A stretch of DNA of 64,000 bases from Arenicola marina (taxonomy: Eukaryota; Annelida; Polychaeta; Arenicolidae), in NCBI GenBank assembly GCA_964019135.1, contig OZ025260.1, forward strand, positions 22,004,254 through 22,068,253. Direction: 5' to 3'. Under the pieces are notes generated by a model. That model was given only the letters and a program-made list of their open reading frames with translations, was not told the DNA's origin and ran no database searches. Below, in pieces: positions 55,001-64,000 of the stretch. A program made the position numbers and the translations under genes. Each line of letters begins with the position of its first letter. Position 1 is the first letter of the stretch.

Positions 55001-57628
55001 AGTAAGCACGTCCATAGTGGGACCCGGTGAGTAAGTGGTGGAGCCCGGGCAGTAAGTAGTGGAGCCCGGTGAGTAAACAGTGGAATCCGGTGAGTAAGTG
55101 GTGGAGCCCGGTTAGTGAGCAGTGGAGCCGGGTGAGTAAGCAAGTCCATAGCGGGACCCGTTGAGTAAGAGGTGGAGCCCGGGGAGTAAGTAGTGGAGTC
55201 CGGTGAGTAAGCATCCATAGCGGAGCCCGGTGAGTAAGTGGTGGAAGCCGGTTAGTGAGTCGTGGAGCCCCGGTGAGTTAGTAATGAAAGCCGGTGAGTA
55301 AGCACGTCCATAGTAGGACCCGGTGAGTAAGTGGTGGAGCCCGGTGAGTAAGTAGTGCAGCACGGTGAGTAAGCAGTGGAGTCCGGTGAGTACGTCGTGG
55401 AGTCCGGTAAGTAAGTAGTGGAGTCCGGTGAGTAAGTAATGGAGCCCGGTGAGTAAGCAGTGGAGTCCGGTGAGTACATCATGGAGTTCGGTGGGTAAGT
55501 AGGGGAGTCCGGTGCGTAAGTAGTGGAGCCCGGTGAGTAAGCAATTCCATAGTGGGACCCAGTGAGTAAGTCGTGGAGCCCGGTGAGTAAGCAATGGAGC
55601 CCGGTGAATGAGTAGCGGAGCCCGGTGAGTAAGCAGTGAAGCCATGTGAGTAAGCAGTGGAGTCCGGTGAGTGAGTAAGTAGTGGAGCCCGGTGAGTAAG
55701 CAAGTCCATAGTAGGACCCGGTGAGTAAGTAGTGAAGCCCAGTGAGTAAGCCAGTCCATAGTAGGACCCGGTGAGTAGGTGGTGGAGCCCGGTGAGTAAG
55801 TAGTTGAGCCCGGTGAGTAAGTAGTGGAGCCCGGTTAGTGAGTAGTGGAGCCGGGTGAGTAAGCAAGTCCATAGTGGCACCCGGTGAGTAAGTGGTGGAG
55901 CCCGGTGAGTAAGTAGTGGAGTCCGGTGAGTAAGCAGTGGAGACCGGTGAGTAAGTGGTGGAGCCCGGTTGGTGAGTAGTGGAGCCGGGTGAGTAAGCAA
56001 TTCCATAGTGGGACCCGGTGAGTAAGTGGTGGAGCCCGGGGAGTAAGTAGTGGAGTCCGGTGAGTAAGCATCCATAGTGGGACCCGGTGAGTAAGTGGTG
56101 GAGCCCGGTGAGTAAGTGGTGGAAGCCGGTTAGTGAGTCGTGGAGCCCGGTGAGTTAGTAATGGAGCCCGGTGAGTAAGCACGTCCATAGTGGGACCCGG
56201 TGAGTAAGTGGTGGAGCCCGGTGAGTAAGTGGTGGAGCCTGGGGAGTAAGTAGTGGAGTCCGTTGAGCAAGTAGTGGAGCCCAGTGAGTAAGCAATGGAG
56301 TCCGGTGAGTACGTCGTGGAGTCCGGTAAGTAAGTAGTGAAGCCCGGTGATTAAGCAAGTCCATAGTGAGACCCGGTGAGTAGGTGGTGGAGCCCTGTGA
56401 GTAAGTAGTGGCGCCCGGTGAGTAAGTAGTGGAGCCCAAGAAGTAAGTAATGGAGCTCGGGGAGTAAGTAGTGGAGTCCGGTGAGTAAGCACGTCCATAG
56501 TGGGGCCCGGTGAGTAAGTGGTGGAGCCCGGAGATTACGTAGTAGAGTCCGGTGAGTAAGCACGTCCATAGTGGGACCCGGTGAGTAAGTGGTGGAGCCC
56601 GGTGAGTAAGTGGTGGAGCCCGGGGAGTAAGTAGTGGAGTCCGGTGAGTAAGCACGTCCATAGTGGGGCCCGGTGAGTAAGTGGTGGATCCCGGTGAGTA
56701 AGTGGTGGAGCCCAGGGAGTAAGTAGTAGAGCCCGGTGAGTAAGTAGTGGAGCCCGTTAAGTAAGCACGTCCATAGTGGGACCCGGTGAGTAAGTGGTGG
56801 AGCCCGGTGAGTAAGTGGTGGAGCCCGGTGAGTAAGTAGTGGAGCCCGGTGAGTAAGCACGTCCATAGTGGGACCCGGTGAGTAAGTGGTGGAGCCCGGT
56901 GAGTAAGTGGTGGAGTCCGGTGGGTAAGTGGTGGAACCCGGTGAGTCAGTAGTGGAGCCTGGAGAGTAAGTAGTGGAGCCCGGGGAGTAAGTGGTGGAAC
57001 CCGGTGAGTAAGTAGTGGAGCCTGGAGAGTAAGTAGTGGAACCCTGTGAGTAAGTAGTAGAGCCTGGAGAGTCAGTAGTGGAGCCTGGAGAGTAAGTGGT
57101 GGAACCCGGTGGGTAAGTAGTGGAGCCCGGGGAGTAAGTGGTGGAACCCGGTGAGTCAGTAGTGGAGCCTGGAGAGTAAGTAGTGGAGCCTGGAGAGTAA
57201 GTGGTGGAGCCCGGTGAGTAAGTAGTGGAGCCCGGTGAGTAAATAGTGGAGCCTGGAGAGTAAGTGGTGGAACCCGGTGAGTAAGTAGTGGAGCCTGGAG
57301 AGTAAGTAGTGGAGCCTGGAGAGTAAGTGGTGGAACCCGGTGAGTAAGTAGTGGAGCCTGGAGAGTAAGTGGTTGAACCCGGTGAGTAAGTGGTGGAGCC
57401 CGGTGAGTAAGTGGTGGAGCCCGGTGAGTAAGTAGTGGAGCCCGGGGAGTAAGCAAGTCCATAGTGGGACCCGGTAAGTAAGCAGTGGAGCCCGGTGAGT
57501 AAGGAAGCCCACAGTTGGAACCGTGTGTGTAAGCAGTGGAGCCCGGGAAGTAAGCAAGTCCAAAGGGGGACCCGGTGAGTAAGCAGTGGAGCCCAGTGAG
57601 TCAAAAGTGGGGCCTGTCCAGTGAGTAA

Positions 57629-59181
57629 TGGCACACGGTATTTCGCCGTCACGCCGCACCACGTCCACTCCCACATTTACCGTCATCAAGGGCCCTCCTC
57701 GCACCCCTCTCGGTCAGACCCCGACGTCTGGCCACTGGGCCTGACCAGGGCTACAGAGGCAGGTTCACGGCATGTCCCAGGCTGGGTGTCTGGGTGGGAG
57801 GCTATGGTCGGTGTTATACTAATAAGGGGGGCGGGGGATGAGTGGGGGGGGGGTCCTAATGACGGCAGGTGGTGGTGGTGGGGGACACTGACGACGGGAG
57901 GGGGAGGGGGTAATACTGGTAGCAGAAGGGGGGGGGTCCCACTGACGGCAGAAGGGGTTAGTGGGGTAACATTGTCGGCCGGTGGTAGGGGTCACACTGA
58001 CGACAGGGCCCCCCCCCCTGTCGTGGCGAAGAGATGAGGGTGTGACACAGATAGGGGCGAGTGGAGGCGTCGGCAGTAACGACGGGGGAGGCTGGTGCAT
58101 GGGGGTCACGCTCACAGCAGGATGGGGTGGGAGGTGGTCCCTGGCTGTCCTCGTGAAGGGCCATCACCCCGATCGCGTGCAGCTGGGGCCAGGCGCTGGG
58201 GTTACCTGCTCCATCTATCTCCCTCCATCAACAGTACAGCCAACTGCCCTTTCTCATGGCCACTGTGCGACGTGTTCTGCTCTATGTTCCCTGCAAATTC
58301 TTCGGTTACAGCTGTACTTGCAATAATATAATGACCGTTTTTTTTTTAACACGCTTTTTTCTAAAGGAAATTTACCGGTCGGGACATATTTTGTTATTTG
58401 CAATGTTACGACTGTTATTTCATAATATAAAAATTATTTCAAGGGAAACTGATAATTGAATCTGAAGTTAAAATAAATAAGTTAGCCTACAAGCAAAATC
58501 GCTTCAATCAAGAATGAACACTATTTGCAAAATTTGTGCACTCAAGTGGACCATATGCATATATATATATATCTAATTATATATAAATATAATATATATA
58601 TATTATTTTTGACACTTGGCCTCCGATACGTGTCTTCTGGACATATCAATGTTTGTCCTCGTGCTCAGCTATAGCTATCTAGCTCCATTCCTCAGAAACA
58701 GGCGCCATTGGTGTGGGAAGCCCGGCAGTCGAGGGCTGTTTGAGGGTGGACACCGGGCGGGTTGGGGGTTGGGGGTACAAGACGCACGTGTGCGCGTGGG
58801 ATTTAGAAGGGGGTTGGTCTGGAGGGAGAGGAGGAAAGGGGGGGGGCGAGTGTTACCCAGCTCTGAGGAGGAAGGGGGCGCTGGGGTTAGGGGGGGGGGG
58901 TGTTACCTAGCTCTGGCCACCCTATGAGGCCGTGGTTGATAGGATATGATAGGTGTAGACGAAAGTCAATAGTTTCTGGTATTTATGTCATGTCATGGTC
59001 ACAGCTGCCTACTCTCCGGTAAGGGGAGCCACGTGTGATCGACTGGTGTTTACCCCGAAGTCTCCTGGTCTTTATGGCTACTGATTCCCGCACCCTCCTC
59101 AACAATGATCCTTATGCAATGGTGAATGTCCCATGCACTGTAGGCTGCCACGTATCTTGAACCTATGGCTGTGTCAATGTT
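57629..59181. other. intergenic, low-complexity patches
   Basis: GC-rich flank of the array, G-runs at about 57845, 57925, 58840 and 58890, a C-run at 58009, and an AT-rich dinucleotide stretch at 58557-58607. No exon I can defend. Confidence 0.45.
58557..58607. repeat. AT-dinucleotide-rich microsatellite
   Basis: ATATATATATATATCTAATT followed by further interrupted AT runs. Confidence 0.8.
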
Positions 59182-59190
59182 CTTGCATAC

Positions 59191-59539
59191 CGCCACAGGG
59201 GCGGATCCAGGACATTGAATAGGCGGGGGGGGGGTCCAAACTTGCGACCGAGGTGGGGGGAGGGCTCTGAACAAAATTGCGACCGGGGAATCCACAAATT
59301 TGTTTACAACAGGGGGGGGGGCGGTGGGGGGGGGGGCGGTTTACTGAAAACTTGCGATCGAGGGGGGGAGGGGGTTTACGTCGCCTCAGGTAGTGTTCTT
59401 CCTCAACAGGGAGGGGGGGGGGTCCACGCCTCAGATGGCCTAAATTTTGCATTGAAAAACGGCATTCTTCCTCAAAGGGGGTGGAGGGGAGGTCCCTCCC
59501 CCCCTGGACCCTCCCCCCCCCCCTCGGGATCCGCCCTTG
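59191..59539. mobile_element. small hAT-like MITE
   Basis: The ends carry inverted CAGGGGCGGATCC (left, a few bases inside the boundary) and GGATCCGCCCTTG (right, which reads CAAGGGCGGATCC inverted). The flanks repeat CTTGCATAC (59182-59190 and 59540-59548), an 8-9 bp target-site duplication as expected for hAT elements. The 349-bp interior is G-rich with three TTGCGACCG-like repeats and no frame for a transposase, so it would need a transposase supplied in trans. Confidence 0.65.
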
Positions 59540-59548
59540 CTTGCATAC

Positions 59549-62500
59549 AGGCATACAGTTTTGCCTAACAAGATTCAACCGGAAAGCAAATACGGGTTTT
59601 CCTCCCTTTAGCTCTGATATTTGGTGATCTGATATTTCAAAATGTGATGATTGTTGCGTATGAAGAACACGTCGTAACGTACGTCGTACCTACGTATGCA
59701 CGTGCATTTCAGGTGTTCATATGGTGGAGGCTGACCCTAAATTTCTCTTTTGTCATGTTGAGATACCCCTTTGCATATTCCTGATGGCGAGCAACATGTG
59801 AAGTACTTCCAAACGACATATCGACCGCATGAAGTGAACTTCAGTCCCATACTTAAGCCATAAATCGGCGATGCGAGAAAAATTGCCACTTTTGTTGACA
59901 AGTGTGGTTCATGGGATATCGTGTGATATTGGGTGATATCACGTAAAGTATGGCTATAGTATACGTCCCCTTGCGACGCCGACTCGGCAAATTGTCTTCG
60001 TTTTACTGTTATGGTCCCGGGGGGTAAGCCAAATGTTATTGCGAAAACGGCAAGCGTGGGTGATTTATGATGGAGTCGCCGACCTCTGGCCAACACTCGA
60101 ACCCAACTTGTTCCGTTGGGAGAAAACTCCCGGGGGCCCAACAACGATGTCAAATAGGGCAAAACCTCAGGGCAAGGGGGTCACACTCACAGTGATAGAG
60201 GAGGAGGGAACAAGGCCCCCTGATCAGACACTCTAGCTCCGTCCCCATAGCGGGGTACCAGCCTTCTGAACAGCATTCATTACGGTTGTGCGTCCAGTAA
60301 TACGAATCCGCCACAGCTCCACGCTATCAGTTTATTTTGGAATTACCCGTTGTTTTATAAGTGGGGAATTAGACACGCAAAAACAAAACAATATGGGAAC
60401 ACTAGTAATATATGGAGTTATGTTCTTGATGTGTATGTCGTATGTATGTAGCATGAAAATAAAACATTTCATAGGCTAAACATATTAATGTATATGAACT
60501 GCTACTGAAACATATACTCGTACATATGCCCCCGCCCCCCCCCCCCTCCCCCGATCTATTATATAATTTTTACAGTCGGGAGTCTCGCTGGACAAGTTTG
60601 GTGGGCCATAATAAGTCAACAATGGCCAGATATCAAGCAACTTAACGAGCGGTGTGCCATGTGACAGAATATGCCATTGCTAACGTTTGGTGTCGCCCCC
60701 CCCCCTCCCCCCGATTTAATATCATCGGAGCCGCTTGGGTTAATGCGGCGTCGAGATTTGACACCATTGATCAGGGTCGGTCTTTGAATATTCCGCGACG
60801 GTCGCCCCTCAATGACGTATTGCCGACAATGTCGTCTGCTCCGCCGGCCCTTTCGCGCCATTTCGGCGCAGCATACGACACCCCGGACGCCGTCTTTATC
60901 GTCGCCTTGCGCCCACGCGAACTGTGACATAGTGCGGCCGAGAGTCGCATAAACGTCATTGCCGGTCGTTCTGGGCCGGGGTACCAAGGTAGGAGGGCCA
61001 GTCTACCCTATACACCCCCACGTGGGGGGTGGGGGAGGGGGGGGGGGGGGATGGGTGCCGCCCGTGAACGACATCCGGAAAGTCCACGTGTGTCGGGGTG
61101 CCCATATTTTTTTTCCAATTTAGGTCATAACAATAATGATATAATACCAGACAAAAAATATAATCATTGATATATTACATCAATTATAGAGCGATTAACT
61201 GAAACCGAGGATAATTTTCTTGTGGACAAATTCATATAGACGTAACTCACATATATATCCACTCGACGTGGTTGTATACCGGTTACTACCTCCAGTGTTA
61301 TGCCCCGCCCGCGGCTGACTTCCCACCATACATGACAATATAACTCTCCCGACATTTACTGCGTGAAGTTTTTATCAGGCTATTTTGGGTCATTAAGCCA
61401 TTACAGGGCCGCCGGCGTTACTCTCTAATAAGTACGTGCTCCGTTGCCCCTCCGTGGCCGTGTCACACAGCCAAACCCGTACCACTCTACCGCCGGCCGC
61501 TCAATACTGTCACGCTAGGCCTAGTGCCCACAGCGGCGGGAGGCCACGGACAGTTTACGAAGAGTGGTATAGTAAGTTTACGAAGAGTGGTATAGTAAGT
61601 TTACGAAGAGTGGCATAGTAAGTTTATTTCGTATAGGAGGCCATCAGACCCATAGTACATACAGGATTACATAAATATTTCGGTGTAACCGGATATATAC
61701 AATTTAAGTTTCGCCGTTTGCGCGGTGCAAGCAGTTTACAAAGAATGTTTCCCTTGCATTGTATATATTGGTTTAATCTGTATATCAGCTGAATGAGATG
61801 GTTACTGACAAAACAGAAAGTGGCGAAATTGAATTTGAACATTACGGATTTGAGTTGGATCGGTTCAAAACACACCAAAGCGACTTGGCCTTTTATGAAT
61901 CAAAAGTCAATTAAATTGAGGTTTACGTGGTGTCTAGTAGGGAATTTGTCTTGCCATAGCTGGCGACATCGTTGAGAGAAATAAGGTAGAGAGGAACCTC
62001 ATCTCCGGGAATAACCCTATACACTTTTGGAAACAAATCCTGCATAAAACATCAATATTTCGTTGGGGCTAAACCACACGTCTCTTGAACTTAACATGCT
62101 GCCTAATAGGTCATTATTGACCCCCCCTCCCCCCCCCCCCCCCACACACACACACACCCATTGTTCTCAACATGGCACTCGTAACACCGCGATGCGGTAG
62201 TCATTAACATCGAACTCGGTAAAGCCGTAATGCCATAGACTTTTGACACAGCTGTTAATATCGTACCGCAATGCTATGATTGCTGTTGATATCGCACTGG
62301 GTAAGTAAGCACTGGCTGATCCAGGGAGCGTGGCGTCCAGCCGCCCCCCAACCTCCCTCCCGCCCTCCCGCCCTCCCGCCCCCGGTTGCCACTTTATTGG
62401 AGTATGGAGACACATTTGTGTATACTGTATAACATATTGGGGGCGAAAAAGTCATCTCATCCTTCCCATCCACCAGGGTACGGAATAACAGGAATAGATG

Positions 62501-63434
62501 GGTGGCGCTGGCTTGCAGCGGGCAGGGACTCCTTATACACATCGGTCTCGTTTAAATGTAAATAGCAAAAATAAAGTTGGCTTTCGGTGCTAAATGTCGT
62601 TAGCCATGCTGATCGACAGAGCGGACTATATGTATCTGTAGGCAATGCCGGCCTCTGTGATGAGGGTGTGAGGAGTTAGGAGCGAATCAAGCCCGGATTT
62701 GCGAGATGGATCTCTGAAAGAACACCTCCACACGCCCACTTACCCCCAACGCATCCCCCTCCAACCCCCCCCCCCCCACCCCACAGCTCCCTGTCTGTGA
62801 CGGTCGGGATTAGTTGTGAGACAGATTCCGGTCTCATGTCACGTGGGTATATATACCTATGGGCACTGTAGGGTGGTCCGGAGGCAGGATGGTAACTTGG
62901 GGTCGGGGGCCGTGGGGTGGGGTGGGGGGGCGGCGGTGAGGGTGGCGGGTGCCGGCGGCCAAAGGGACGGACGACACACCCCCCCGTCAATTGCGCACTT
63001 GATTTAACTACGGTATCTAAACACCGAAAAACGAGGGTGATGTCGTCGGCGATGACTCCGCGGGGAGGCGGCCTACTGGGCAAGGAGGCGGCCCCCCATC
63101 GCATGCTTCCGGCGAATGACATGCGATAAGGCGCGTGAAGAATGCCCAGGCATGCCCGGGGGGCGCTTTATATGTATGCTGTGTGTATGCTTCTCTCGCT
63201 ATCATGTACGGAGCTGGCTTTGTGTATTTACATATTTTATGCTGAATGGTCGAGTGCTTAGCGCTAATGATGTTGCAGGCAATATGGTTGGTGGTTTAAG
63301 GGGGATCAGCCTTGTCGATTGCCTCCTCCGCCAGGCCAGTCATCGCAATCACTGTGTTCGTAGAGAATGGGAGTTCGAAGGGTGGGGGGGGGTTCTGGTG
63401 GTGGGGGGGGGGGATGTTCTGTTCGGGGATCACT
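59549..63434. other. intergenic, no gene recognised
   Basis: Contains a CpG-rich segment at about 60690-60975 that is open on both strands (possible regulatory island or exon, unassigned), poly(C) runs near 60530, 60696 and 62125, a poly(G) run near 61035, a CA repeat at 62144-62158, a triple 23-bp repeat (listed) and a C/G-rich stretch at 62760-62990. Confidence 0.4.
61551..61623. repeat. three-copy tandem repeat, 23-bp unit
   Basis: AGTTTACGAAGAGTGG plus TATAGTA occurs three times in a row from about 61552 with one substitution (CATAGTA in the last copy). Each junction creates GTAAGT. Confidence 0.9.
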
Positions 63435-63800
63435 GTCCGGTGAGGGTCCCTGTCCCAATAGTATGGTTCCCTGTCCGCTGAGGATGGTTCCCTGTCCCAA
63501 TAGTATGGTTCCCTGTCCGCTGAGGATGGTTCCCTGTCCCAATAGTATGGTTCCCTGTCCGCTGAGGATGGTTCCCTGTCCCAATAGTATGGTTCCCTGT
63601 CCGCTGAGGATGGTTCCCTGTCCCAATAGTATGGTTCCCTGTCCGCTGAGGATGGTTCCCTGTCCCAATAGTATGGTTCCCTCTCTCAATAGTATGGTTC
63701 CCTGTCCGATGTGGATGGTTCCCCGTCCCAATAAATTATGGTTCCCTGGCCGTTTTGGATGGTTCTTTGTCCCAGTAATATGGTTCCCTGTCCGCTTTAA
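63435..63800. repeat. dimeric minisatellite, 42-bp period of two 21-bp halves
   Basis: ATGGTTCCCTGTCCCAATAGT alternates with ATGGTTCCCTGTCCGCTGAGG for about six dimers, then decays (CTCTCTCAATAG, CGATGTGG, CGTTTTGG variants). Because 42 is a multiple of 3, frames stay open on both strands, giving a 14-residue periodic peptide. I take this as a by-product. Confidence 0.93.
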
Positions 63801-64000
63801 TAGGGTTCATTGTTGGCAAGTTACGAAAGATACATTTATTCTTTATTCCAGGCCTCAACAAACGCCAACTACGTCTAGGTTCAATGATCAGTTTAGTTCT
63901 AATAAAAACGTCGATTATCTTATTAGATGAAACTTTGGTGCGTTGTTTTCTCTGTATATATCTTGAAGGCGCCGTGGAAGTGGTTTACGCCGTAGCTTAA
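63801..64000. other. unique sequence to window end
   Basis: AT-rich, nothing recognised. Confidence 0.4.

Larger units (their letters stand above)
47691..57628. repeat. 9.9-kb tandem array, 21-bp unit, about 470 copies
   Basis: The core unit is GTGAGTAAGTAGTGGAGCCCG with many point variants (GTCCG, GGTGG, AGCAGTGG). Longer units carrying CAAGTCCATAGTGGGACC or CACGTCCATAGTGGGACC (8 extra bases) punctuate it at intervals, and those variant clusters define higher-order blocks. On the plus strand every frame meets TGA, TAA or TAG in each unit. On the minus strand all three frames stay open for hundreds of codons, as heptads TTYSPGS, LLTHRAP and YLLTGLH. That follows from 21 being a multiple of 3 and is not evidence of a protein. 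The last 1 kb (56.9-57.6 kb) is enriched in GCCTGGAGAGTAAG variants. Confidence 0.98.

Noticed and set aside
56155..57676. Minus-strand frames of 435 and 441 codons with YSPGSTT and LLTHRAP heptads
   Set aside because: All three frames are open because the 21-bp unit is a multiple of three and lacks minus-strand stops. The resemblance to the RNA polymerase II tail is superficial.
63306..63930. Frames of 141-187 codons with a 14-residue periodicity
   Set aside because: By-product of the 42-bp dimeric minisatellite.

Overview
This window looks like nuclear DNA from a highly polymorphic animal. It has multi-exon genes with GT-AG introns, tRNA-derived SINEs, cut-and-paste transposon relics, long minisatellites and one 200-base assembly gap whose two flanks are near-identical copies of each other. 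The best-preserved gene is a Cys-loop receptor of the GABA-A/glycine type, and its 68, 221 and 83 bp exons match, from memory, the sizes of exons in vertebrate GABA-A subunit genes. A marine invertebrate such as a cephalochordate fits, but the species cannot be fixed from this sequence alone. No prokaryotic gene organisation is present.

Layout. 1-7.4 kb is intergenic, with a 137-bp two-copy duplication, a 1.5-kb array of a 23-bp unit and an antisense SINE. 7.4-16.1 kb (minus strand) holds a complete receptor subunit gene of eight coding exons that splice in frame to 558 residues. Its introns carry a minisatellite and diverged partial echoes of one of its own exons. 16.1-24.6 kb holds C-rich and G-rich low-complexity DNA, two SINE families and the gap. 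24.63-24.76 kb is a probable signal-peptide exon of a second minus-strand gene. 27.67-30.17 kb is a long-inverted-repeat (foldback-like) element built from a short CACAAACGTAAAA motif. A THAP zinc-finger fragment follows at 30.67 kb, and a polypurine tract of about 430 bp at 32.4 kb.

34.9-57.6 kb is dominated by tandem arrays: 6.9 kb of a 31-bp unit, 0.9 kb of a hairpin-prone 28-bp unit, 0.58 kb of nearly pure (CCCAT)n, and 9.9 kb of a 21-bp unit in which a 1,720-bp block is repeated without visible change. About one third of the window is tandem repeat. Three weak minus-strand exon candidates (46.7, 42.6 and 34.3 kb) lie in and around these arrays. The last 6 kb hold a small hAT-like MITE and a 42-bp dimeric minisatellite.

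Most long open frames here are by-products of tandem repeats or GC-rich low-complexity sequence and are not reported as genes. The features most worth a second look are the receptor's pore sequence (Ala-Asp-Arg where anion channels have Pro-Ala-Arg), the exon echoes, the foldback-like element, and the 21-bp array that carries a consensus-like 5' splice site in most of its roughly 470 units.
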